A stretch of 64,000 nt of DNA from positions 310,001 to 374,000 of the forward strand of contig JADJNY010000004.1 in NCBI GenBank assembly GCA_016714045.1, given 5' to 3'. Of this stretch, positions 56,610-64,000 are shown in pieces. Within the stretch, counting starts at the first letter, position 1. The number at the start of each line of letters is the position of its first letter. This DNA is from Planctomycetota bacterium. Its GTDB lineage: Bacteria > Planctomycetota > UBA1135 > GCA-002686595. The notes beneath the pieces were generated by a model that was not told where the DNA came from, searched no databases, and saw only the letters and a program-made list of their open reading frames with translations. Both the position numbers and the translations under genes were made by a program.

Positions 56610-56793
56610 TGGAGCCCATCGGGTGCGTTGGGACTGGGCTCGGTCGGGAGCGCAATTGCCGGATGAGGCGATCAAGGGGATGAGACGCAACGGAACACAT
56701 TCGGATGCTCCGCATTCCGGACCCCGCACAAGCCTGGGCCGGAGGACCGGCCCAGGCTTGCGCGGGGTTCTACGTTCTCTCAGCAACGAGCGG
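56610..56793 (-). repeat. dispersed hairpin element, copy 4 (inverted)
   Basis: Read on the minus strand from 56,793: 5' box CGTTGCTGAGAG..GTAGAAC, a 21-base-pair hairpin (arms 56,767-56,747 and 56,742-56,722, loop TCCT) with a single G-T pair, then GTCCGGAATGCGGAGCATCC and TGTGTTCCGTTGCGTC. The 3' extension (about 56,665-56,640, CATCCGGCAATTGCGCTCCC) matches copy 1 closely. It lies between two plus-strand genes and is antisense to them; its 5' end is 23 bases before the pdxH start. Confidence 0.8.
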
Positions 56794-56816
56794 TTGGTAC
56801 GTGGGGGGGTGAGCGC

Positions 56817-57449
56817 GTGAACCTTGCGGACCTTCGTCGGGACTACAAGAAGCTCGCGCTCGATGAGTCGCATGTGGCGGGCGAGCCCGTGGCGCAGTTC
56901 CAGCGTTGGATGGACGAGGCGATCGCGGCGAAGGTCGATGAGCCCAATGCGATTGCGCTCGCGACGGCGACGAAGGACGGCGTCCCGTCGGTGCGCATGG
57001 TGCTCTTGAAGGGCTTCGACGCGAAGGGGTTCTCGTTCTTCACCGACTTCCGGAGCCAGAAGGGGCGCGAGCTCGCGGAGAATCCGCGCGCGGAGATGTG
57101 CCTGCACTGGAAGGAACTCGAGCGTCAGGTGCGCATCCGCGGGCCCGTCGAGAAGCTCCCGATCGCCGACGCGGCGAGGTACTTTGCGTCGCGGCCGCTC
57201 GAGAGCTGTCTCGGCGCGTGGGCATCGCTGCAGAGCTCGATCTTGAAGAGCCGGCTCGAGCTCGAGGAACGCGTCGGCGAGGCGCGCGCGCGCTTCAAGG
57301 ACGTCGTGCCGCTCCCAACGCACTGGGGCGGCTTCCGCGTCGTGCACGAAGAGGTCGAGTTCTGGCAGGGACGCCCGAGCCGGCTGCACGACCGACTGCG
57401 CTTCCGGCGTGAGGGCGACGCGTGGAAGCTCGTGCGGTTGTCGCCGTGA
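56817..57449 (+). CDS. pdxH: pyridoxamine 5'-phosphate oxidase
   Basis: 210-residue FMN enzyme that oxidises pyridoxamine-5'-phosphate or pyridoxine-5'-phosphate to pyridoxal-5'-phosphate, the last step of vitamin B6 synthesis and salvage. The FMN-binding block VRMVLLKGFDAKGFSFFTDF and RSQKGRELAENP, the central RQVRIRGPVEKL and the C-terminal WGGFRVVHEEVEFWQGRPSR with RLHDRL are all diagnostic. GTG start; length typical. The gene lies directly downstream of the inverted hairpin element copy 4. Confidence 0.96.
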   Translation: MNLADLRRDYKKLALDESHVAGEPVAQFQRWMDEAIAAKVDEPNAIALATATKDGVPSVRMVLLKGFDAKGFSFFTDFRSQKGRELAENPRAEMCLHWKELERQVRIRGPVEKLPIADAARYFASRPLESCLGAWASLQSSILKSRLELEERVGEARARFKDVVPLPTHWGGFRVVHEEVEFWQGRPSRLHDRLRFRREGDAWKLVRLSP

Positions 57450-57609
57450 CGCGGACGCTCTCGGCGTCGAACCCCAGTGCAGGTGACCGTCGCGCGACGC
57501 GTTCACTGCGTGCGGGTCCGGACGAGCGTGACTCGGCGCGCTCGTCACGCAACGGTCCAGGGGATCACCACCCGAGGCTCTCGTCGAACGACGTTTCGAG
57601 CTCCTGCCC

Positions 57610-58821
57610 ATGAAGAACGTCCTCTCCCTCGCCGTCCTCGCGCTCTTCCTCGCCGCTTGCGCGTCGCTCCCTCCCGAGCAGCAGGCGCAGCGCATCCACG
57701 CGTCCGCGCCCGTGTTCGACGGCCACAACGACCTGCCGGGTGAGATCCGCGGCGCGGGGTCGTCGTTCGAGCGGTACGACATCGCGCAGCGGCTCGACCA
57801 CGGCCACACGGACATCCCCAGGCTGCGCGCGGGCGGCGTCGGCGCGCAGTTCTGGTCCGCGTACATCCCGACGTCCGAAATCGCGAAGGGCACGTCCGCG
57901 CGCCACTGCCGCGAGCAGATCGAGCTCATCCGCGCGATGTGCGCGCGCTATCCGAAGGACATGGAGCTCGCGCTCACGGCCGCGGACGTCGAGCGCATCC
58001 GCTCGAGCGGACGAATCGCGGGCCTGATCGGCATCGAGGGCGGGCACGCGATCGAGAACTCGCTCGAGACGCTGCGCGAGTTCCACGCGCTCGGCGCGCG
58101 GTACATGACGCTGACGCACAACGACACGCTCGACTGGGCCGACGCGGCGACGGACGAAGCGAAGCACGGCGGCCTCACGGCGTTCGGCGAGCAAGTCGTG
58201 CGCGAGATGAACCTCCTCGGGATGCTCGTCGACATCTCGCACGTATCCGCGGACACGATGCGCGACGTGCTGCGCGTCTCCACGGCGCCGGTGATCGCGT
58301 CGCACTCGTCCGCGTTTGCGCTCGTTCCACACCCGCGCAACGTGCCCGACGACGTCCTGCGGCTCGTCGCGAAGAACGGCGGCGTCGTGATGGTCAACTT
58401 CGCGCCGGGCTTCGTCGACGCGGAGGCCGCAAAGATCTTCCTCGGCTTCTACGCCGCGAAGCGCGCGATCGACGCGCAGACGACGGACGAAGCGGAGCGC
58501 GGACGGCGCGTCGAGGAATGGCGCAAGGCGAACCCGCTGCCGCCCGTCCCGTTCACGAACGTCGCGGACCACATCGAGCACATCGCGCGCGTCGCCGGCG
58601 TCGACCACGTCGGCATCGGCTCGGACTTCGACGGCATCCCGGCGGGGCCGGTCGGGCTCGAGGACGTCAGCACGTACCCGGTGCTGACCGCGGAGCTCCT
58701 GTGCCGGGGCTGGAGCGAGCGCGACGTGCGCAAGGTGCTCGGCGCGAACGCGCTGCGCGTCCTCCGTGCGTGCGAGCGCGTCGCGAGCGAACTCCGCGCG
58801 AGCGAGGCGCGGAAGCGGTGA
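57610..58821 (+). CDS. membrane dipeptidase (peptidase M19), lipoprotein
   Basis: 403-residue zinc dipeptidase of the renal dipeptidase family, predicted lipoprotein (signal MKNVLSLAVLALFLAAC). Metal ligands fit the family: HxD in VFDGHNDLPG, Glu in GIEGGHAIEN, His in LVDISHVS and His in VIASHSSAFAL, with a later Asp in IGSDFDGI. It cleaves dipeptides, often with D-residues, in the periplasm and could act in peptidoglycan turnover or peptide nutrition. The next gene begins 25 bases after its stop. Confidence 0.93.
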   Translation: MKNVLSLAVLALFLAACASLPPEQQAQRIHASAPVFDGHNDLPGEIRGAGSSFERYDIAQRLDHGHTDIPRLRAGGVGAQFWSAYIPTSEIAKGTSARHCREQIELIRAMCARYPKDMELALTAADVERIRSSGRIAGLIGIEGGHAIENSLETLREFHALGARYMTLTHNDTLDWADAATDEAKHGGLTAFGEQVVREMNLLGMLVDISHVSADTMRDVLRVSTAPVIASHSSAFALVPHPRNVPDDVLRLVAKNGGVVMVNFAPGFVDAEAAKIFLGFYAAKRAIDAQTTDEAERGRRVEEWRKANPLPPVPFTNVADHIEHIARVAGVDHVGIGSDFDGIPAGPVGLEDVSTYPVLTAELLCRGWSERDVRKVLGANALRVLRACERVASELRASEARKR

Positions 58822-58846
58822 ACCGAAAGACGCTGGCGCGGAGACC

Positions 58847-59287
58847 ATGAACTGGAAGACGTTCTCGGTCGCAGGCTTCATTCTCGCCGTCGCGGCACTG
58901 CTCGTCCTCGCCTACACCGATCGCGTGTGGGGCACGGGGCCGATCTCGATCGGACTGCAGGTCGCGGCCGCGCTCTTCATGGTGTGGGCGCGCTTCACGT
59001 TCGGAATGCGCAGCTTCCACGCCGCCGCGAACCCGACGGAGGGCCAGCTCGTCACGCACGGACCGTATGCGATCGTGCGCAACCCGATCTACACGGCCGT
59101 CCTGCTCTTCACGTGGGCGACGGTCGCCGTGCACTTCGACCTCGTGTCGCTCGCGTGCGGCCTCGCGATCACCGCGGGCATGCTCGTGCGCATGGTCGCG
59201 GAGGAGCACGAGCTCCGCGCGCACTTCGGCGCGCCGTATGCGGAGTACTGCCGACGCGTGAAGCGCCTCGTGCCCTTCGTGATCTGA
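58847..59287 (+). CDS. ICMT/PEMT-type membrane methyltransferase family protein
   Basis: 146-residue protein with three to four helices (FSVAGFILAVAALLVLAY; ISIGLQVAAALFMVWARF). The C-terminal signature LVTHGPYAIVRNPIYTAVLL and MVAEEHELRAHFGAPYAEYC with RRVKRLVPF is that of isoprenylcysteine carboxyl methyltransferase/PEMT-like proteins, which bind S-adenosylmethionine and methylate lipids or terminal carboxylates. The bacterial substrates are mostly unknown. It probably shares a transcript with the dipeptidase gene. Confidence 0.88.
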   Translation: MNWKTFSVAGFILAVAALLVLAYTDRVWGTGPISIGLQVAAALFMVWARFTFGMRSFHAAANPTEGQLVTHGPYAIVRNPIYTAVLLFTWATVAVHFDLVSLACGLAITAGMLVRMVAEEHELRAHFGAPYAEYCRRVKRLVPFVI

Positions 59288-59642
59288 CGCGCGCGTCGCG
59301 GGCAGTTCGGAGGAAAGACGTTGCGACACGACGCGCGCCGACGCTCGAGGAGGGACGTCGCGACACGACGCGCACGCCGACGCTGGAGGAAGGGCGTCGC
59401 GACACGACGCGCGCGCCGACGCTCGACACGGCACCCGCACTCCCGTCGAACACCGCGTCGAGCTCGCCCGCAGCCCACGCGGGGGATCCGGCACCGCGCG
59501 GGAGTTCCGCGCCGCGCGGGGCGTCCCAGGTCGACGACCTGGAGCGGGCAAGGGCGTTTCCAGCCTGCCGCGGGGTTCGCCACTGGCCCAGCACCTGCGC
59601 GACTCCAGCGCTCCCACTCACGCCGTCGATCACGAACCCACC
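59288..59642. other. 355-base intergenic region with tandem repeats
   Basis: The left third is a three-unit tandem repeat (listed separately). The rest is GC-rich with no recognisable feature. The ATG of the small membrane protein gene follows at 59,643. Confidence 0.5.
59316..59430. repeat. 37-39-base tandem repeat, three units
   Basis: Landmark GCGACACGACGCGC occurs at 59,323, 59,360 and 59,399. Each unit continues as (A/G)CGCCGACGCT(C/G)GAGGA and GGACGT or GGGCGT, with only a few differences between units. It lies entirely between genes, and open frames through it are Arg/Thr/Pro-rich. Confidence 0.8.
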
Positions 59643-59861
59643 ATGGACTTCTCCGCCGGACCGCTGATCACCTCGCTCGTCGTCGGCTCCGTCGGCTTCG
59701 GCCTCTATCGTTACGGCCGCAAGGCGGAGCGCATGCCGCAGCTCCTCACCGGAGTCGTCCTGATGGTCTTCCCCTACTTCGTGCCCGGCGTCGCGTGGAT
59801 GATCGGCATCGCCGTGGGCCTGATCGGCGGCCTCGTCGTCGCCGTGCGCAACGGGCTGTGA
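59643..59861 (+). CDS. small membrane protein
   Basis: 72-residue protein with two to three helices. SLVVGSVGFGLYRYGRKAER, then QLLTGVVLMVFPYFVPGVAW and a final helix IAVGLIGGLVVAV. The pattern 'GhxhFxYGRKxxRxPQLhxGhhLMhhPYFV' is conserved in a family of short bacterial membrane proteins with no known function. The length matches that family. An ATG directly after CCACC is the only sensible start. Confidence 0.8.
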   Translation: MDFSAGPLITSLVVGSVGFGLYRYGRKAERMPQLLTGVVLMVFPYFVPGVAWMIGIAVGLIGGLVVAVRNGL

Positions 59862-60080
59862 GCGCGCGGACGCGCCGCGTCCTCTCCAGGCGTGCTGCGC
59901 GCCGCGTCCCTCCCCCGGTGCGACGTGCGCGGTGGAGCGCACTACGCGGCGCCGCTCCGAGCGTGGTGAGGGCCGCCGTGCGTCTCGACCTCCTCCGCGA
60001 ACGGGGATAGGCTGTTCGCCCCTCGTTCCTCGGCGCTTCGCGCGTCGCGAAGGCCCTGCGAGCGACCGAGCCCCCCCGCC

Positions 60081-62312
60081 GTGAGCACCAACCGCGTCGC
60101 CGTCGTCGAGTCGAACCTCGACGCCTACCTCGCGTCCGCATCGCCTGCGGCGCGCCTCCTCGCCCCCGACGAACCGCTGCGCGCGGGTTCGCGTCTCTCC
60201 GCCCGCCAGGCGGTCGAGCTCTTCGAGGACCAGATGCTCTCGCGCGCGCTCGACGTCGCGTCGCGCGAGCTGAAGCGCACGAACAGGAGCTTCTACACGA
60301 TCTCGAGCGCGGGCCACGAGGACAACGCGATCCTCGGCGCGCTCCTGCGCCTCGACGATCCGTGCTTCCTGCACTACCGCTCGGGCGGCTTGATGATGGC
60401 GCGCAGCCGCAAGGCGCACGACGTGACCCCGTGCTTCGACACGCTGCTCAGCTTCTGCGCGTCGAGCGAAGACCCGATCAGCGGCGGACGGCACAAAGTG
60501 TGGGGCTCGAAGCGCCTGTGGGTCCCGCCGCAGACGTCGACGATCGCGTCGCACCTGCCCAAGGCGGCGGGCCTCGCATCCGCGATCGGCCGCGCGCGCC
60601 GCCAGGGCATCGAGAGCGGCCTCCCCGGCGACTCGATCGTCTTGTGCAGCTTCGGCGACGCGTCCGCGAACCACTGCACGGCGCTCTCGGGTTTCAGCGC
60701 CGCGCGCTACATGAAGAAGCGCGGCGGCCCGTGCCCGATCCTCTTCTTGTGCGAGGACAACGGCATCGGCATCTCGGTCGACACGCCGCCGAATTGGATC
60801 GCGGAGACGTTCTCGAACCAGCCGAACCTGCGCTACGTGCGCGCGGCGGGCGAGCTCGACGAGCTCTACGACGCGTGCTTCGACGCCGTCGACTCCTGCC
60901 GCGTCACGCGCACGCCGACGTTCCTGCACCTGAAGACGACGCGCCTGTGGGGCCACGCGGGCAGCGACGTCGAGACGACCTATCGCACGCTGGAAGAGAT
61001 CGAGGCGATCGAAGCCGGCGATCCGTTGCTGCGCAACGCGAAGCGGCTCGTCGAGACGGGTGCCGCGACGCCGGCGGAGCTCCAAGCGCTCGTCGCGGAC
61101 ATCCGCGCGCGCGTGATGGCCGTCGCGGAGGAAGCCGCGCGCCGTCCGAAGCTCACCACGCGCGCCGCGGTCGTCGCGCCGCTCGCGCCGTTCGACGAGA
61201 AGGCGGTGCGCGCGAAGGCCGCCCTCCCCGTCGACGCGACGAAGCGCGCCGAGCATTGGGGCGGACAACTGCCCGAGACCGTGAAGAGCCCCGCGAAGCG
61301 CTCGATGGCGGCGCACGTGAACCACGCGCTGCACGACGAGTTCCTGCGCCGGCCCGAGCTGCTCCTCTTCGGCGAGGACGTCGCGAAGAAGGGCGGCGTG
61401 TACGGCGTCACGCAGGGCCTGCAGAAGCGCTTCGGCCTCGCGCGCGTGTTCGACACGCTGCTCGACGAGACGGCGATCCTCGGCATCGCGCAGGGCGCGG
61501 CGCACATCGGCTTCCTGCCGCTGCCGGAGATCCAGTACCTCGCGTACCTCCACAACGCGCTCGACCAGCTGCGCGGCGAGGCGTGCTCGCTCTCCTACTT
61601 CTCGAACGGCCAGTTCACGAACCCGATGGTCGTGCGCATCCAAGGCCTCGCGTACCAGAAGGGCTTCGGCGGGCACTTCCACAACGACAACAGCTTCGGC
61701 GCCCTGCGCGACATCCCGGGCCTGATGCTCGCGATCCCGTCGCGCGGCGACGACGCGGCGAAGATGCTGCGCGGAGCGATCGCGAGTGCTTCGGCGTGCG
61801 GACGCGTCGTGTGCTTCCTCGAGCCGATCGCGCTGTACCACGAGAAGGACCTGTACGAGGACGGCGACAACGCGTGGCTCTTCGACTACCCGCCGCCGCC
61901 CGAGGTGCTCTTGCCCGGCGAGGTCGGCGTGTACGGCGAAGCGAACCGCGACGTGCTCATCGTAAGCTACGCGAACGGCCTGCGCCTGTCGCTGCGCGCG
62001 GCGCGCGCGCTCGAGCGGAAGCACGGCGTGAAGGCGCGCGTGATCGACCTGCGGTGGATCAGCCCGCTGCCGCTCGAAGCGCTCGAGCGCCACGCGGCCG
62101 AGTGCAAGAGCCTGCTCGTCGTCGACGAGTGCCGCGCGACCGGCGCCGGTATTGCGGACGCGGTGATCGCGCACTTTGCCGAGCGCGGCCTCGCAAAGAA
62201 GATGAAGAGCGTGCGCGCGGCCGACACGTACGTGCCGCTCGGTTCCGCGACCGCGTGCGTCCTGGTCGGCGAGGACGAGATCGTCGCCGCCGCGAAGGAG
62301 GTCGCCCGATGA
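60081..62312 (+). CDS. fused alpha-beta E1 component of a 2-oxoacid dehydrogenase
   Basis: 743-residue thiamine-diphosphate enzyme in which the alpha and beta E1 subunits are one chain. The alpha part (about 1-370) has FYTISSAGHEDNAILGALLR and the ThDP-Mg motif in CSFGDASANHCTALSGF followed by LCEDNGIGISVDTP. The beta part (from about 410) has LLLFGEDVAKKGGVYGVTQG, DETAILGIAQGAAHIGFLPL and VSYANGLRLSLRAARALERK. It should decarboxylate a 2-oxoacid (pyruvate or branched-chain) and transfer the acyl group to a lipoyl E2; no E2 or E3 lies in the window. GTG start. The FabD-like gene follows after 97 bases. Confidence 0.9.
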   Translation: MSTNRVAVVESNLDAYLASASPAARLLAPDEPLRAGSRLSARQAVELFEDQMLSRALDVASRELKRTNRSFYTISSAGHEDNAILGALLRLDDPCFLHYRSGGLMMARSRKAHDVTPCFDTLLSFCASSEDPISGGRHKVWGSKRLWVPPQTSTIASHLPKAAGLASAIGRARRQGIESGLPGDSIVLCSFGDASANHCTALSGFSAARYMKKRGGPCPILFLCEDNGIGISVDTPPNWIAETFSNQPNLRYVRAAGELDELYDACFDAVDSCRVTRTPTFLHLKTTRLWGHAGSDVETTYRTLEEIEAIEAGDPLLRNAKRLVETGAATPAELQALVADIRARVMAVAEEAARRPKLTTRAAVVAPLAPFDEKAVRAKAALPVDATKRAEHWGGQLPETVKSPAKRSMAAHVNHALHDEFLRRPELLLFGEDVAKKGGVYGVTQGLQKRFGLARVFDTLLDETAILGIAQGAAHIGFLPLPEIQYLAYLHNALDQLRGEACSLSYFSNGQFTNPMVVRIQGLAYQKGFGGHFHNDNSFGALRDIPGLMLAIPSRGDDAAKMLRGAIASASACGRVVCFLEPIALYHEKDLYEDGDNAWLFDYPPPPEVLLPGEVGVYGEANRDVLIVSYANGLRLSLRAARALERKHGVKARVIDLRWISPLPLEALERHAAECKSLLVVDECRATGAGIADAVIAHFAERGLAKKMKSVRAADTYVPLGSATACVLVGEDEIVAAAKEVAR

Positions 62313-62409
62313 AGCCCATCGAACGACGACGGACGACCGCTCCTCGGAGCTCGAAAGCGCTCGCAAGCCCCACCATGCCCACTCGATCGACCACGCGGGA
62401 ATCGAAGTC

Positions 62410-63402
62410 ATGAGCCGCGCCGTCTTGCTCTGCCCCGGCCGGGGTTCGTACACGGAGAAGTCGCTCAAGTCGCTGCCGCCCGAGCACCCGTGGGTCGTCC
62501 GCGCGGAGGAACTGCGCCGCGAGTTCGGCCTGTCGTCGCTCGTCGAGCTCGATCAAGCGCCGAAGTGGAACGCGAGCGTGCACCTCGAGCCGCGCAACAT
62601 CTCGCCCTTGATCTGGCTCGTGTCGATGCTCGACGCGGCGCAGGCGATGAGCGAACACCAGGTCGTCGCCGTCGCGGGCAACTCGATGGGCTGGTACACG
62701 GCGCTCGCCGTCGCGGGCGCCCTCGACTTCGACGACGGCTTCCGCTTGATGCAGGCGATGTCGATCCTGCAGCAGGAACACAAAGACGGCGGGCAGGTCA
62801 TCTACCCGCAGGTCCAAGAGGACTGGTCGCCCGACCCCGCGCTGATCGCGAACGTGCACGCGGCGCTCGCGAGCTCGAACGGCGAAGCGTTCCCGTCGAT
62901 CCTGCTCGGCGGACAAGCGGTGCTCGCGGGCACGGAAGCGGGCATCGCACACCTCCTGCGCACGCTGCCGCGCGTGAAGCTGGGCCAGAACCAGTACCCG
63001 TTCCGCTTGATGGGCCACGGCCCGTACCACACGCCGCTGCTCGAGGGCGTGTCGGCGAAGGCGCGCGAACAACTGAGCTCGCTCGCGTTCCGAAAGCCGA
63101 GCGTGACGCTCGTCGACGGCCGCGGCGCGCGCTTCACACCGTGGTCGACGGACGTCGAGGCGTTGAAGGAGTACACGCTCGGCGCGCAGGTCGTCACACC
63201 CTACGACTTCGGCCTGAGCGTGCGCGTCGCCGTGCGCGAGTACGCCCCCGACCTCGTCATCCTCCCCGGCCCGGGCAACCCGCTCGGTTCGATCACGGCG
63301 CAGATCCTGATCGCGGATGGTTGGCGCGGGATGAAGACGCGCACGGACTTCGAGGCGGTGCAGGCGTCGGCGCAACAGATCGTGCTCTCGATGCGTCGGT
63401 GA
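62410..63402 (+). CDS. FabD-like acyltransferase domain protein
   Basis: 330-residue protein resembling malonyl-CoA:ACP transacylase. It opens with AVLLCPGRGSYTEKSL, where FabD has 'hhFPGQGSQ', and has the nucleophile elbow VVAVAGNSMGWYTALAVAGA (GNSMG, Ser as nucleophile, instead of GHSLG). A His in LMGHGPYHTPLLEGVSAKA fits the catalytic His of the 'HS.lm' region, and ILPGPGNPLG is near the C-terminus. Identity of the acyl group is unknown. Location after an E1 fusion suggests both act in making or loading an unusual acyl group. Confidence 0.78.
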   Translation: MSRAVLLCPGRGSYTEKSLKSLPPEHPWVVRAEELRREFGLSSLVELDQAPKWNASVHLEPRNISPLIWLVSMLDAAQAMSEHQVVAVAGNSMGWYTALAVAGALDFDDGFRLMQAMSILQQEHKDGGQVIYPQVQEDWSPDPALIANVHAALASSNGEAFPSILLGGQAVLAGTEAGIAHLLRTLPRVKLGQNQYPFRLMGHGPYHTPLLEGVSAKAREQLSSLAFRKPSVTLVDGRGARFTPWSTDVEALKEYTLGAQVVTPYDFGLSVRVAVREYAPDLVILPGPGNPLGSITAQILIADGWRGMKTRTDFEAVQASAQQIVLSMRR

Positions 63403-63494
63403 TCGTCTCGCGCGCCGAGGACTCGATTCCGGCGCGCCCGAGATCTCGCGGCGGTGCTACGCTCCTCGGGTCGGCCGAACCGAGGAGATCGTTC

Positions 63495-64000
63495 ATGCGC
63501 CTTCCCAGCGTCTCGTGCGTCGTCGTTCGCCTCCCGCTCGCTCTCGCCGCGTCGGTCACCGCCGCGCTCGCGTGCTCCCTCGCGAGCGCGCAGACCACGA
63601 CCTGTGACACGCTCTGTGTCGGCGCGGGTCATCCGCAGGCCGTCGCCGACCCGCAGTTCTCCGCCGACGGGCGCTGGCTCGCGTTCGCGAGCACGTCGAC
63701 CGACCTCGTCCCGGGCGACTCGAACGGCTCGCTCGACGTGTTCGTCGCGGATCTCGCGAGCGGCGCGTTCGAGCGCGTCTCGGTCGCGACCAGCGGCGCG
63801 CAGGGCAACTTCGGTTCGGGCGGGACGCGCAGGAGCGCGATCTCCGGCGACGGACGCTTCGTCGCGTTCCTGAGCACCGCGATGACGCTCGATCCCGCGC
63901 ACTCGGACTACGGCAACATCTACGTCCGCGATCGTCTGTCGAGCACCACGTCGATGGTCCCGAGCGGCCTCGCTGACGACTCCGACCTCCGGATGCCGCG
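63495..64000 (+). CDS. secreted TolB-like beta-propeller protein (5' part)
   Basis: First 168 codons of a gene that runs off the right edge. A signal peptide (RLPLALAASVTAALACSLASA) is followed by a short Cys pair (TTTCDTLCVGAG) and PD40/TolB-type blades: ADPQFSADGRWLAFASTSTD then SNGSLDVFVADLASGAFERV, and a second blade SAISGDGRFVAFLSTAM. Proteins of this kind are exported or periplasmic and of unknown role. A GGAGATCGTTC before the ATG provides the ribosome binding site. Confidence 0.8.
   Translation, partial: MRLPSVSCVVVRLPLALAASVTAALACSLASAQTTTCDTLCVGAGHPQAVADPQFSADGRWLAFASTSTDLVPGDSNGSLDVFVADLASGAFERVSVATSGAQGNFGSGGTRRSAISGDGRFVAFLSTAMTLDPAHSDYGNIYVRDRLSSTTSMVPSGLADDSDLRMP

Overview
The window is very GC-rich and almost every codon ends in G or C. 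It reads as chromosomal DNA of a free-living Gram-negative bacterium. The combination of an alternative complex III (ActABCDEF) operon running into an A2-type caa3 oxidase, a complete-looking Tad pilus locus, several secreted beta-helix or beta-propeller proteins of unknown role, few clear Shine-Dalgarno sites and a glutaminyl-tRNA synthetase suggests a planctomycete-like organism. That placement is inference from gene content; no rRNA gene is present to test it.

Layout. 1-6.8 kb: a cut-off lipoprotein gene, a sodium/solute symporter, a sugar-kinase-like ATPase, a LemA-TPM-TPM membrane cluster and NagB, together suggesting sugar or amino-sugar uptake next to an envelope module. 6.8-12.6 kb: a 1745-residue sensor histidine kinase (two PAS and six GAF domains) followed by a stand-alone response regulator. 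13.2-25.8 kb (minus strand): one tightly packed respiratory operon, actA-B-C-D-E-F, an unknown membrane protein, sco, then ctaC-D-E-F. It encodes a quinol:cytochrome c oxidoreductase and the caa3 oxidase that accepts its electrons. 26.8-29.9 kb: a B3/B4-domain protein, a DUF2071 protein and an MFS transporter. 30.4-33.7 kb: a large secreted beta-propeller protein and a lipoprotein. 34.6-46.7 kb (minus strand): the Tad/Flp pilus operon tadE-cpaB-tadG-tadZ-tadA-tadB-tadC-cpaC-tadD-flp. Both tadA and tadG are interrupted by a frameshift in this sequence. 47.5-54.2 kb: a B12-binding-type radical SAM enzyme and three tandem secreted beta-helix paralogues that share a C-terminal module. 54.4-64 kb: glnS, a small DMP19-like protein, pdxH, a lipoprotein dipeptidase, two small membrane proteins, a fused E1 alpha-beta 2-oxoacid dehydrogenase, a FabD-like acyltransferase and the start of a secreted TolB-like protein.

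The most unusual signal is non-coding. Four intergenic copies (about 30.0, 34.4, 47.3 and 56.7 kb, the last inverted) of a dispersed element have nearly invariant flanks around a long hairpin. The hairpin arms differ completely in sequence between copies yet remain perfectly or almost perfectly self-complementary. A second small hairpin downstream also shows a compensatory change. This looks like a structured RNA or mobile hairpin family that I cannot assign to any known class. Several other long intergenic gaps (12.6-13.2, 26.0-26.8, 33.7-34.3 and 59.3-59.5 kb) are filled with degenerate GC-rich repeats, each of its own type.
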